A stretch of DNA of 64,000 nt from Saposhnikovia divaricata (Eukaryota > Streptophyta > Magnoliopsida > Apiales > Apiaceae), in assembly GCA_036435485.1 (NCBI GenBank), contig CM071601.1:185788939-185852938 (forward strand), read 5' to 3'. Shown one piece after another: positions 11,893-23,130 of this stretch. The translations under genes and the position numbers were made by a program. Positions within the stretch are counted from its first letter, which is position 1, and the number at the start of each line of letters is the position of its first letter. The notes under the pieces are model-generated. The model was not told the origin of the DNA. It did not search any database and saw only the letters and a list, made by a program, of their open reading frames with translations.

Positions 11893-13829
11893 GGCAGGTA
11901 ATGCATAAGCCAGAATCCTCAGGGAGATTGTTGAAGTGGACAGTGGAACTCAGCCAATTTGATATTGAGTTCAAGCCTCGTGGTCCCATTAAAGGTCAGG
12001 CACTTGCAGATTTCATTCTGGAATTCCCTCCTCAGTCTGAGGAAGATAAATTGGCAATCATAGCGATCCCAGAGACCGCATCTAGCGAGGCCAAGAAAGA
12101 AAATTCCGCCTCGTGGTGGGAATTATATGTTGATGGAGCATCAAATAAGGAAGGAGCTGGGGCCGGCATCGAGTTAGTAACTCCAGAGGGTCGCAAGATA
12201 CAAAGTGCAGTGCACTTCGCCTTCGAGGCCACCAATAATGCAGCAGAATACGAGGCCCTCATTATTGGCCTAAAACTGGCACTGGAAATGAAGGTAGAGA
12301 ATCTCACAGCTTACAGCGATTCCATGCTAGTAACATATCAACTCTGGAGTGGGTGGCAAGCTAGAGGTGAGCAGATTGAGCTATATCTGCGATGTGCACA
12401 GAAGTTGATGAAAAAGTTCAACAATATCAAAGTGGTTCATATTAGAAGAGAAAAGAATCAGGGGGCTGATGCACTAGCAAAGTTGGGATCGCGTCGCGAG
12501 GCCACCCTACTTGGAATTATTCCACTGGAAATTCAAACAAAGCCCAGTGTGCCAGAGGAGTTTGTTATGGGGATAGCGACCCCAGGGTCGACCTGGATGA
12601 CCCCTATATGGGAGTATGTGAAAAGTGGAGCCCTGCCCCAAGACAAAAAAGAGGCAAGAAAAATCAAATATCAGGCGGCTCGCTATGTCATCTATGACGA
12701 GGTCCTGTATAGAAGAGGGTTCAACACCCCGCTCCTAAGATGTGTGGATGGAGAAGAATGCAATTACATTCTCAGAGAAGTTCATGAAGGAATATGTGGC
12801 AATCACTCGGGGGGTAGTTCTCTAGCCCAAAAGATTCTTCGCCAAGGGTACTACTGGCCTACTTTGAAAAGAGATGCTTTTGAGTTCGCTAGAAGGTGTG
12901 ATAACTGCCAAAGGATCGCTAATTATAGCAACGCTCCTGTCTCGCACCTCACCTCGCTAACGAGCCCATGGCCCTTCGCTATGTGGGGCATTGACTTAAT
13001 TGGGGAGCTACCTAAGGCCAAGGGAGGTGTCAAGTATGCAGCTGTGGCCGTTGATTATTTCACCAAATGGGCCGAGGCCGAGCCACTTGCCACTATTACT
13101 GCAAAGAAACTCAAGGACTTCGTGTACAGGGCAATTGTGTGTCGCTATGGGATTCCTTATCAGCTCATATCAGATAACGGAAAGCAATTTGATAGCAAGG
13201 ACATGAAAGAATTCTGTGAGAACCTGGGGATCAAGAAGAGTTTTTCAGCTGTGAGTCACCCCCAGACAAATGGTCAAACTGAGGCCATCAACAAAATCCT
13301 CAAACATACTTTGAAGGCCAAGTTAGAGGAGAGCAAAGGTAATTGGCCTGAAAAATTACCAAGGGTCTTGTGGTCATACAACACGACCCCAAGGACCACA
13401 ACTGGAGAGACTCCTTTTTCCCTAACATATGGCTGCGAGGCCATGGTCCCTGTTGAAGTGGGCTCCGGATCGTTTAGAAGGGAACACTACGATCCCGATG
13501 CAAACGAGGTGAATCATAGATTGTACCTAGACATGATAGAAGAAACAAGAAGCGAGGCTCAGCTTCGCCTCGCGGCTTACCAACAGAGGACAACGAGGTA
13601 CTATAATGGAAAGGTCAAAGCAAGTTCTTTAAAGACAGGTGACCTCGTGCTTAGAAGAGTCATGCCTAACACTAAGGTCCCAGGACATGGTGTCTTTGGT
13701 GCTAATTGGGAAGGGCCTTACAAAATCTATGCTACTCTCTCAGAGGGAACTTATTACCTCACAGATATGAAGGATAAGGTCATTCCGCGAGCTTGGAATG
13801 CGGAACATTTGCAGAAATACTATCAGTGA
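11889..13829 (+). pseudogene. Gypsy 1 second RNase H and integrase
   Basis: Continuation of pol after the frameshift near 11859. Residues about 78-195 form a second, archaeal-type RNase H: LYVDGASNKEGAGAG, NNAAEYEAL, AYSDSMLV, then 'NQGADALAKL'. Next comes an HHCC integrase zinc finger (about 296-342, ending CDNCQ), then the DDE core: D in 'MWGIDLIGEL' (about 367), D in 'ISDNGKQF' (about 428) and E in 'NGQTEAINK' (about 464). The C-terminal 'NWEGPYKI' is the GPY/F module. The frame ends normally at 13829 about 30 bp before an A/T-rich spacer. It lacks its own start, so it is part of the polyprotein, and all visible catalytic residues are kept. Confidence 0.92.
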
Positions 13830-13937
13830 AGGCATCGCTCCTGGTAGTTTCTATCTATTTCGCATGAATAAATTCATACAAAATACTGGGGGGTAGTGGT
13901 CGTATTGACACCCTCCCTTTATGATGTATCAACTATT

Positions 13938-14030
13938 GGGCCTCGCCCCATTTTATCATTTAACGGGCCTCGCCCCACGTATCATTTATTGGGCCTCGCC
14001 CCGTTTACCAGCTTGTTTGGGCTTCGCCCC
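13938..14030 (+). repeat. Short tandem repeat after pol (GGGCCTCGCCCC units)
   Basis: Four copies of 'gggcctcgcccc' (the last reads 'gggcttcgcccc') are spaced about 26-28 bp apart with AT-rich linkers such as 'attttatcattt'. Each core is itself nearly palindromic. Tandem repeats in the 3' untranslated region are common in Tat-type elements. Confidence 0.8.
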
Positions 14031-14513
14031 GTTTATCAATATAAAAGTTCAATTTCTCTATGAATTACTTTTTATTGTGCACTTTACTTGCTTGTTTGTT
14101 AACATTAACATACTAAGGTCCAAGCCATCTCAACGATGCAAGGATCGCATTTGAAGTTACTGCTACAACAATCTAAGGAATCTAAGCAAAGTCATGCAAA
14201 TCTAGTACTATTCAAGACAATTCAACATGCAAAGATGAAAAGTAAAGATATAATTTCGAGGCCAAGGTACCAAGCAAGTGAAGCTAAACTACTTGTGCAA
14301 ATATGTTATGTGCAAAAATAACGAGAAAAAATTGGATGGAAAAGTTAAAATGCACAAATTCATAAATAAAGGGTCGCCATGTGATCCCAGTTCAGTTGAT
14401 GATCAGAGTTAAGGGGTGATTCAGAGTTAAACAAAATAATATTACAAACCGCGAAGCATTCTAAGGGTGCCCGCATCCCGAGTTTAAAAGACTTCATCAA
14501 ATATATAACAAAA

Positions 14514-17109
14514 TTAAGAAGCAGGTGGATCTTGATTGGCAGTAGAAGTTTCTTTCAACAGCCTCGCTTCTTCAGCTAGCCTCGCCTCCTCCTCCAGCCT
14601 CGCTTCTGCAGCGTCCTCTTCAGCGATCTCCTTTTTGAGCGTTTCAGCATACTCAGCATTACCTGGCCTCAGTTGATCCCAATCAAAGTCAGGGATCGTT
14701 CTAATGAACCCCTTCATGAAGGAAACTTGACCCTGGGCCAGAAATGTGTCCTGAGCAGTGGCCAATTCAGCCTTAACAGCATTGAGATCGCTTGCCAGCT
14801 TCGCGTTCTCATCGGCGCTCTTTTTAGCAGCCTCCTCGCTAGATTTCTGCAGCTCTAGAAATGCTTTTTCTAAGTCATTTCTTTCCTTCCTGGCATTCTT
14901 GAGGTCGGTGCGAAGCGAGGCGGTTTCAGTAGACAACTGCTTTTTGAACTCGGCGTGGAGGGATCGTTTGTCTTCTGTTTTCTGGAATTCAAGAACTTTG
15001 TTCTTTTTGTCCAGTAGGAAGTAGTTTTTAGTATGAGCAGCCTGTCGGATGAATGCTTCGGCGAGGCATTTAGTCAGAGCGTTTGCATTTTCCTCAGGAG
15101 GCGCCTTCCACCAGCCGGATGCCTCAGCCTCCTCAGAATATTTGCTTCCCAGCGAGGCAAAAAGATGCTGGGCCGCGGTAGCATTTACGGTTCGCGAGGA
15201 TGGCTGGGACGATCCGTCAGGTTGCCCATCTTTCCTTGGCCGCTTTAGAGGGCTTTGATTGGGAGAATTTTGAATTTGATCCCTAGCAGCATTTTGCTGG
15301 AGTGGAGGATCGTTGGCAGGCTTGGCCACAGGGGGCTTAAGAGGAGGAGGAGGAACCTTTGAGGCAGAGGTCGCCTTTGAAGACGCCCCTCTCTTGTTGG
15401 TTTGCAAAAATGGGGGAGGCTGACTCTTTCCACCTCGAGAAGACATATCTGTAGAAAAATAAAGAACAAGTTACAAAGCAGTTCAAATATAATGCGGCAC
15501 AAAGTAAAACAAGTTATGCATGTGAAGTAAAAAGGAATGCGATGCGATGCATGTTTCGGTCCTAGGAGTACCCTCTTCATCTGTTATTGCGACATGAGAA
15601 GACGAGGCCTCTTCTCTTGCCTTTCTTTTCTTCGAGGCTCGCCTCGCATGAGAAGGCCCCGCCTCGGGGGAAGCATCTATCCCCTCTTTGAGGAACCCGC
15701 ATTCTACTAGGTTCTCAATGGAAAGGAGAGTCCTAATGTTCCTTTCCTCTGCAGTGGATTTCGTTAATACCTCGTCAGCTCGCTGTTTGTCAACACCTTT
15801 TAAGACGGTGCGAACTGGAGCGACTGCGATGCCAAAGGAGTTGTCAGTTTTGAGAATAAAAGGTAAAAAGTATGATAAAGGACTACTGCCTTGGTAGCTT
15901 ACCCGGGAGGTAGTTGAAGCTTGTTTTCACTCGAGGGACCTCGTGTACGTAGAGTAAAGGCTCCTTCCACGAGCCCGCATTACTTATCCCGCCCGGGAGG
16001 AGGCTTTTCTTGTTGAATTCTGGCCATACCGAGAAGTAGACATAGCCGAAATCCTTGACTCCGCATCGCTTCAACTGAAGGAAGTAGCCCATTGTCTTCG
16101 CATCTAAAGGAGGGTATCCAAGTTTGTGATAGAGTATGTACAAGGCAATCATGGATCGGTATCCATTGGTGCTGATTTGGATGGGAGCTAAATAGTATGT
16201 CTCGCAAACATCCCTAATGAATGGGTGGAGAGGAGAAGAGACACCTATCTTCATTAGAGGGACCGTCAGGACCATTCTGGGCACTCTGCCTCCGTTCTCG
16301 TCGTGGTTAAAGCGATAGCATCGCATTTTCTTCTTGGGCAAAATGATCTTGCCTTCAGGGCGGAACCTCTTAACACCCTCTGTGATAGTCTTCACGGTCA
16401 GTGTTGAGGGCATATCGCGACATGCAAGTACGCGAGCTTTACCTGGCTTGACTTTTGAGCCGGGCTCGATGTCATTGGGGTCAGGCCCGTCAACATAAAT
16501 AACTCCCTCCAGCTCTGGTTGAGGGGTAGGGACATAAGGATCAGGTGAGGCCTCAGGAACATAATCGTAGTCTCTGAAATTTACAACTCTGGCCACTTCG
16601 TCAAGGCCACCATCATCTGAGGAAGGCTCCTCGTAGTCATCATCATCAGAGTTGGCTTCATTATCAGCACCTCCCTCGATGTCATAATAGGCATCGCCTA
16701 ATGAATCTATTGGGGAATCACTTATGTGAATGGGCGACACGGTTTATGATGGAGGCATGGTTCGTGGTGGAGGCACTTTGGAGAGAATTTCTGCTGCCCT
16801 AGCGCTGAATTCATCTCCTTTCTTTGTCAAAGTTTCGATGTCATGTTCGATGTCAGTCATGGTGTGAGGCTCGTTCTCAGCTGGAAGTACATCCAGAGAT
16901 TGATCCCGCGAGCTTGAAGGGTGCTTTGTTCTCCACGAAATCAGAGGCACTTCGCGGGTATATTCTTCGTTAGACCATAAAGGGTCGAAGTATAACTTGA
17001 ATGAGCTTTCGCTAGTGCTCGTAGCTTTTGCGATGTTGGCTGCAGCAGCATCGCTAATTTGTATATGAGGCATGGGAGAAGGTGTCCTTGAACTATCGTC
17101 TTGAGACAT
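14514..17109 (-). CDS. Antisense spliced gene in Gypsy 1 (gypsy-type transposon protein)
   Basis: It lies opposite to gag-pol, between pol and the 3' LTR. Coding exons are 17109-15903 and 15448-14514. The donor 'g/gtaagc' (15902) and acceptor 'ctacag/' (15449) join the two open frames in phase 1, giving 714 codons including the stop. One in-frame TAA (16746-16744) interrupts the first exon. The N-terminus is very acidic ('NSDDDDYEEPSSDDGG'). The middle (about residues 290-360, with HPFIRDVCETYYLAP and 'IALYILYHKLGYPP') resembles the Pfam family described as 'putative gypsy type transposon' (Transposase_28), recalled from memory. The third exon is a long charged coiled coil (about 555-690) rich in Ala, Glu and Lys. 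The function of this family is unknown. It has its own TATA-like box and a 5' leader intron. Antisense ORFs are known from some Tat-lineage elements. Confidence 0.82.
15449..15902 (-). other. Coding intron of the Gypsy 1 antisense gene
   Basis: A 454-nt intron with donor GTAAGC and acceptor TTTTTCTACAG on the minus strand. Exon 1207 nt plus exon 935 nt gives 2142 nt, an exact multiple of three, and the frame stays open across the junction. The intron contains stops in the reading phase, so splicing is needed to join the halves. Confidence 0.75.
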
Positions 17110-17440
17110 CTGAAAAGGGTGAAATGATTAAGTGTGTGCCCTTACAGAAAACAAATGAAGGAGGAAAGAAACAAGCGAACAGAAAGGCTCTATGTGTTCT
17201 CGCATCGTTCACAGAGAGTATGAGGGGTCGCAATCCTAAGAGGAAGGCTAACGTTCTTAACCTATGTTTTTATCTAAGTAATTACGGATCGCATCATACA
17301 GTAGCGAGGATGGGTCGCATCATAAAATTGGCATTTTGGGATCGCAGTTGTTTGGGTTCACATCGCATGCAATTTAAGCTATCTAATCATGCAATTACAA
17401 TGAAGAACAGTAATTTACATGCAAGAAAAAAAAAACTTAC
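17110..17440 (-). other. 5' leader intron of the Gypsy 1 antisense gene
   Basis: On the minus strand a donor 'aaaaa/GTAAGT' at 17440 and an acceptor 'cccttttcag/' ending at 17110 bound 331 nt. The acceptor abuts the ATG at 17109 directly. The intron is rich in TCGC/GCGA tetramers (about seven in 17190-17370). Confidence 0.65.
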
Positions 17441-17590
17441 TTTTTCTTGAAGAAGGTTGAAGAAATCGAAAGAAACTCGGGATCGCTGGTGAAAGAGCCT
17501 GAAAATTCTTTGCGTTTGATCTGGGAGCAAACTGACAGCACTTCGACAATGTGTTTGTGAGAATGAAAAAGGAAATGATAGTGACAGGGG

Positions 17591-17598
17591 TATATATA
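17591..17598 (-). promoter_or_regulatory. TATA box for the antisense gene of Gypsy 1
   Basis: The minus strand reads 'ggctatatatacccc'. A start about 30 nt downstream (near 17565) would give a leader of about 120 nt before the leader intron. The box lies outside the 3' LTR, so this promoter is independent of the LTR promoter. Confidence 0.5.
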
Positions 17599-17796
17599 GC
17601 CATCAGGAGAGGGAAAGACATGGGACACGTGTTGAAATCTCGTCCGTTGGACACTCATCTCGAGACACAACAGCTGTCAAGTCCTTTCAAATTCTTGGGG
17701 TCGCGACTACTCCAACGGTTATATCTATTCCTGGGTTCGCTTCGCGGTGAAAACCCGTATTCTTTGAGTCCACATCGCATCTCCAATGGCAATATG

Positions 17797-17811
17797 GACT
17801 CGGGGGGTAGT
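17797..17811 (+). promoter_or_regulatory. Polypurine tract of Gypsy 1
   Basis: 'gactcggggggtagt' stands immediately before the 3' LTR and would prime plus-strand DNA synthesis. Confidence 0.6.
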
Positions 17812-18547
17812 TGTTATGCCCAAATCTGGCATAATGGCTAAATTGATTTAATTAGCTAAGTTGATGGTTCATAATCTACGATGGGCCTGGAAGATGAAGA
17901 TTGGGTCACTAAAACCCACTATTAGAATCAGCCCGGCATACCTTGGCAATAATACTTCTATTACAGGAGCACCTCGCGATGCGAGGCCTCACTGGCGATG
18001 CTTGCAGGAGGATCGCTTCATTTTGCACCACGTCTATAACTTATAGCGAGATCATTATCTCCTCTTCTCTGGAAGGCTCATGGCCAGACTTAAGGTCGCA
18101 TGAGTAGCTAGGCACAGGGGTCGCTTCGCATGGCCAGGCCTCTCAAGGTCGCATGCAAGGGCCCTGATGGATCTTTCATTCCGAATCTATCCATTCGAGA
18201 CTATGAGCTTTTACAGCTAGATCACGGATCATGGATAGAGTTGATGACTTATTGCCACGTCAGCCCTAAACAAGTGGGCTTGGACTTTGGCTTATCTCAT
18301 AAAACCCTAGCCCGCCTAGGTAACTTGTTGCCCAAGAACTACGTCAGGCTTGATCCCTATAAATAGGGTACGTAGGCACCTTGATACGGATGAGAAACAG
18401 TTTACCTGAAAAACACCTATCAAGCTCAGCCACATTCATACACACAAACCCTAATCCTTTGTTCTTCTTTTAGCAAAATATCCGTATTTCGCTCCATTAA
18501 TCCATCAAACCTCCAAAATATTGTTATACAATATTCTCCCTATAACA
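17812..18547 (+). repeat. Gypsy element 1, 3' LTR
   Basis: 736 bp, the same length as the 5' LTR, with about eight substitutions and no indels noticed. Several differences are G/A or C/T changes. It carries the same TATA box (18358-18365). TSD 'actct' follows at 18548-18552. Confidence 0.93.
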
Positions 18548-19034
18548 ACTCTAATGTTACATGTATCTTTGTGAATATTAGTTATAAAGAAACGATAAGA
18601 GAGAAAGAGAAGTAATGTCAAAGATGATGGGTCGTTGGTGTGTTTTTGAGAATTACATGAAAAAAATGAGGTCATTGATGAGTTTTTGATTCCGAGTCAT
18701 AAAAGTTTGTTTAACTGGAGTAAGTAAAGTGGGGCTTAAGCGGCAGCTTAGGTGGAGCTCAACTGGCATTTGAGGTGGTACACATGGAGTGATATTTAAC
18801 GAAAATCGTTTAAAGTCAATAGAACTTAACGACGATGAAACTTTCGTTGGACGTTAATGACTCAAATGAAAGTCAATTTGTGTTTAGTGATTCAAATGCA
18901 AGTTTTTTGAGATCAATGACCCAACTGCAAGTTTGGCTTCAGTTTAGGGACCAAATTGCCATTTAACCTGATGAATTAAGTCGAGGTTTTCCCTACGGGG
19001 CCTACGACCACATCAGCGACACATAGCCGGACTA

Positions 19035-19154
19035 GTCAGCTACTACGTCAGCAGGGGGTGGGATCCGCCTGTCACGTCAGCTGCCATGTCAATAGGGGTG
19101 GTACCCACCTGCCACATCAGCTACCACGTCAGCAGGTTGGGACCCACCTGCCAC
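19035..19154. repeat. Three tandem units of about 40 bp with CACGTCAGC cores
   Basis: Units at 19035-19075, 19076-19115 and 19116-19154 share a 'gtcagctaccacgtcagcag' type start and a 'gggacccacctgccac' type end. It is a GC-rich island between the Mutator-like element and the Helitron array. ACGTCA resembles bZIP sites, but I see no gene beside it. Confidence 0.7.
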
Positions 19155-19271
19155 GTGGCACACAGTAAGCATAGGTACAGTCAGCGCACAATCAACATAG
19201 TATGATTATTAAATAAAAAAATATAAATACGTAATAGTATAAAACAATTAAGATAGTATATTTTCAACTAA

Positions 19272-20677
19272 TCTATACTATTATATAAAAGCTGAAACAT
19301 TAAAAGTTTGGTCGGTCGGTCGATCGGTACGGTACCTATTGATTTTACTTATTTACCCAATTACAGATAAAATCCATCCTATTAACTAATCAATTTCCTT
19401 TTTCACGTTAAACATACTATTTTTTGTATTTTTCAATAACTAAATAATTTCTTTTTTCAGGTAAAATATAATATCTTTTATATTTTATTTAACTAAAATT
19501 TCTTCCTTACTACTCAAATTCCTTTTTCAGGTTAAACATATTACCTTTTCTATTTTTTAATAACTAAATAATTTCTTTTTTAGGTAAAATACAATATCTT
19601 TTATATTTTATCTAACTAATTTTCTTTTTTTAAAAAACACTACGAGCAATTTTGTTTAATAAAATAACACATAATACGATCAATTACCTTTTCGAGTCGA
19701 AACACGTTACCTTTTCCATTTTCTTTATCTAAAATCTTTCCTTTTCCAATTATATCATGGGCAGTTATCTTTTTCAGCCAAACTATGTTACCATTTCTCT
19801 TTTCTATAACTAAAATATCTCTTTTTCCAATTATATCACGGGCGGTTCTATTTAATAATAATATAATACTAATAATTAACCGATTACCTTTTCAGCTAAA
19901 ACGTATCATTTTTTCTAATTAAATTCCCTTTTTCTATAAATATCTACGAGAAATTTCATTTAGTAAAACAACATAATTAAATTATAATTACTATAACTAA
20001 TCAATTACCTTTTTCACCTAAAACATGACACCTTTTTTAATTTTCACGTTGCCTTTTCTATTTTCTCTAACTAAAATCTCTATTTTTCCAATTATATCAC
20101 GGGCAATTCTATTTAATAAAATAAAATAATAATATTATAATGCTAATAATTAACCAACTACCCTTTTCAACTAAAATATATCATCTGTTCTATATTTTCT
20201 AACTAAAATCCCTCTTTTTCTAGAAATATCACGTGCAACATTATTTCTCTTTTTCTAGAAACATTACAAGCAATTTTATTTAGTAAAATAACATAGTTAA
20301 ATTATAATTACTATAAATTAATCAATTACCTTTTTCACCTAAAACATATTACCTTTTTAATTTTTTCTAACTAAAATCTATCTTTTTTCCAATTATATCA
20401 TGGGCATTCTATTTGATAAAATAAAATAATAATTTTATAATTACTAATAATTAACCGATTACCTTTTTCAACTAAAACCTATCACCTTTTCTATACTTTC
20501 GAACTAAAATCCCTCATTTTCTAAAATATCAGATAACATTTATATAATTATTATCAAATCATCTCATTTAAAAATTTAAGCCTCCAAAATTCATGTTTTA
20601 AAAAAATTAATCCAAATTAATGAAAAAAATTCATATAATATTAAAAAAATCTGTGCATCGCACGGGTTTTAAGCTAA
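19272..20677 (+). mobile_element. Non-autonomous Helitron, copy A
   Basis: It starts TCTATACTATTATATAAAAG after an A and ends 'aagCTAA' before a T. A GC-rich hairpin 'ctgtgcatcgcacgg' (20651-20665) lies about 10 nt before the end. TC start, CTRR end, subterminal hairpin and A/T target are the Helitron hallmarks. The interior repeats segments such as 'ccaattatatcacgggc' several times. No Rep/helicase is encoded. Confidence 0.8.
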
Positions 20678-21610
20678 TCTATACTATTATATAAAAGTCG
20701 AAACATTAAAAGTTTGGTTGGTCGGTCGGTCGGTCGGTATGGTACCTTTTGATTTTACTTATTTACCCTTACTCAATTACAGATCTACTAACTAATCAAT
20801 TTCCTTTTTCAGGTTACACATATTATCTTTTCTATTTTTCAAGAACTAATAATTTCTTTTTTAGGTAAAATACAATATCTTTTATATTTTATCTAACTAA
20901 AATTTCTCCTTTATTATTCAATTTCCTTTTTCAGGTTAAACATATTACCCTTTTAATTTTTCAATACCTAAATAATTTCCTTTTTCAGGTAAAATAGATT
21001 ATATTTTACATTTTATCTAACTAAAATTTCTCCTTTTTAAAAACATTACGAATAATTTTATTTAATAAAATAACATAATTATATTATAATTACTATTAAC
21101 TAATCAATTACCTTTTCAGTCAAAATACATTACCTTTTCTCTTTTCTCTAACTAAAATCTCTCTTTTTCCAATTATATCATGGACGGTTACCTTTTTTAG
21201 CCAGAACACTTTACCTTTTTTCTTTTCTCTTACTAAAACCTCTATTTTCCCAATTATATCACGGGAATTTCTATTTAATAAAAATAAAATAAAAATAAAA
21301 TAATACTAATAATTAACCGATTACCTTCTCAACTAAAAAAATATCATTTTTTCTATTTTTTCTAATTAAATTCCTTTTTTTCTAGAAATATAATGGGCAA
21401 CATTAATTTCTCATTTTCTAAAAACTATAAACAATTTTATTTAGTAAAATAACATAATTAAATTATAATTATTATAAACTAATCAATTATATTTTTCACA
21501 TAAATCATGTCATCTTCACGTTACCTTTCTATTTTCTCTAACTAAAACCTCTCTTTTCAAATTATATCAAGGACTGTTCTATTTAATAAAATAAATTAAT
21601 AATATTATAA
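20678..21610 (+). mobile_element. Helitron copy B, interrupted on the right
   Basis: It starts TCTATACTATTATATAAAAG exactly after the CTAA end of copy A and has the same interior as copy A. No terminal hairpin is reached before the next TC start at 21611. At that point the sequence 'aataatattata' matches the interior of copy A, so the next copy landed inside this one or replaced its end. Confidence 0.7.
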
Positions 21611-22730
21611 TCTATACTATTATATAAAAGCCGAAACATTAAAAATTTTGGTACCTGTTTTTTGGTACGTTGTGAATTTACTTATTTACCCTTCATTAGA
21701 AAGAAAAATATATATTATATGTATAATATTAAAACTCCTAAAATAAATAATAACATAATATAATTAATAGTAAGTAGTCGATTGCCTTTTTTCACATTTA
21801 CTTTTAATTGAAGATATTACATTTTATAAACACCTAAAAACATCAATCGTATAATATCTTCCAATCATTAATATTTCCCTTCGAATTAAAACACGTTACC
21901 TTTTTAATTTAAAACTAATCTTACAATCACTAATATATACCCAAAATTATCACATCATATTTTTCTATTATTAATAAAATATATTAAAAATCTGTATATG
22001 TTGTTTATAATAAGGAAACATTAGTATAATCCGTAAACATGAGTATATTAAATTATATTAAATTAAAATTAATTAATTATATAATAGCCGAAACATTAAA
22101 AATTTTGGTACCCATTTTTTGGTATATGTTTTTTAGCATTTCGTAAATTTACTTATTTAACCTTTATATAAAGAAAAATATATACGATATCTATACTATT
22201 AAAACACCTAAAATAAATAATAACATAATAAATTAATGGTAATTAGTCGATTGCCTTTTTCACATTTACTTTTAGTTGAAGATATTACCTTTTATGAACA
22301 CCTAAAAACATCAATCAAATCATATCTTCCAATCATATCATATCTAGCAATAATTAATATATAACCAAAAATATCATATCATATCTTCTAATCACTAACA
22401 AAATATAATAGAAATCCGTATACTACGAATAATGATCATTAGATTTTTATTAAAAAATTAGAATGGTTAGATCTAATGATTAAATATATTATATAATTAA
22501 ATTAATTTACGAAAATTTCAAGGTTCAAATTCTATAACGACATATTTATTTTAAATTTTATAATATAAGTTTTAAACCATGCATATCATTAGATAAATTT
22601 ATATTAAATTATTAATATTAAAATTAAAATAAAATATTGTAAATAATGATTATATAAAAATATAATTGTAACATAAAAAAAATTCGTTACATATAAAAAA
22701 AATCTCTGCATCGCACGGGTTATAAGCTAG
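21611..22730 (+). mobile_element. Helitron copies C/D (related subfamily, nested)
   Basis: It starts TCTATACTATTATATAAAAG at 21611 and ends CTAG at 22727-22730 with a mutated hairpin ('ctctgcatcgcacgg'). A second partial start 'agccgaaacattaaaaattt' occurs at about 22085 and repeats the same interior, so two related copies are joined. The interior differs from copies A and B, so it is a second subfamily with the same termini. Confidence 0.65.
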
Positions 22731-22820
22731 TATTATTAATTATTAAAACACTGTCGTTAAAAATACTATCAAACATGTATTACAATATTTTATTATCTTC
22801 TATAATTTATTTTCCTACTA

Positions 22821-22868
<48 letters not shown>

Positions 22869-23130
22869 ATATGGGTAATATAATAAAAAATATTAAAAAA
22901 TACATCCGTTCATCACACGAGTAATAAGCTATATAGTAAAAAATTACACAAAATCTGGAAAACACTTACAATATAGAAAATTTTATAAAAAAATCGAAAA
23001 AGGGTCAACATGATTAGATCAATTTCAATTTTCTATTAAATAAAAGTAAAAAAAAAATTATGTAATATTTATATGTACGCGTATGTATTTTAAAGTAATA
23101 ACTTAAAGTATCGCACGGATTATAGACTAG
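22731..23130 (+). mobile_element. Decayed Helitron 3' ends
   Basis: Two weak terminal signatures are seen: 'ccgttcatcacacgagtaataagcta' near 22906-22931, and 'tatcgcacggattatagactag' ending at 23130. Both keep the pattern of hairpin arm, about ten nt, then CTA-R, but with several mutations. Between them lies AT-rich sequence with no gene. Confidence 0.45.
22824..22864. repeat. (AT)n microsatellite
   Basis: About twenty uninterrupted AT dinucleotides inside the Helitron array. Confidence 0.9.

Larger units (their letters stand above)
6714..18547 (+). mobile_element. Complete Ty3/Gypsy (Tat-type) retrotransposon, element 1
   Basis: Two 736-bp LTRs (6714-7449 and 17812-18547) start TGTTATGCC and end ATAACA, flanked by the 5-bp TSD 'actct' (6709-6713 and 18548-18552). 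I count about eight mismatches between them, so insertion was recent. The internal region holds gag-protease, RT-RNase H, a second RNase H-integrase and then a spliced gene on the opposite strand. A second RNase H between the RT block and integrase marks the Tat lineage. Gag-pol has three breaks (near 7640, at 10063-10065, and near 11859), so this copy probably moved, or would move, only with help from another copy. Confidence 0.93.
2206..18968. mobile_element. Mutator-like element expanded by nested insertions
   Basis: The 12-mer 'tgatgaattaag' occurs at 2194-2205 and 18969-18980 and immediately flanks a pair of inverted ends: 'gattaaatgac' on the left and, read from the right end inward, 'ggttaaatggc'. 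The inverted similarity continues for about 150-200 bp (for example 'aaacttgcagtcaaatcat' against 'aaacttgcatttgaatcac'). Long degenerate TIRs with TSDs of about 9-12 bp are typical of non-autonomous Mutator-like elements. Removing the solo LTR (2423-6314) and the Gypsy element (6714-18547) with their TSDs leaves roughly 1.0 kb. I see no transposase. The remaining pieces are 2206-2417, 6320-6713 and 18553-18968. Confidence 0.7.

Noticed and set aside
17082..17450. Plus-strand 122-codon frame
   Set aside because: It covers the leader intron of the antisense gene on the opposite strand and matches no family.
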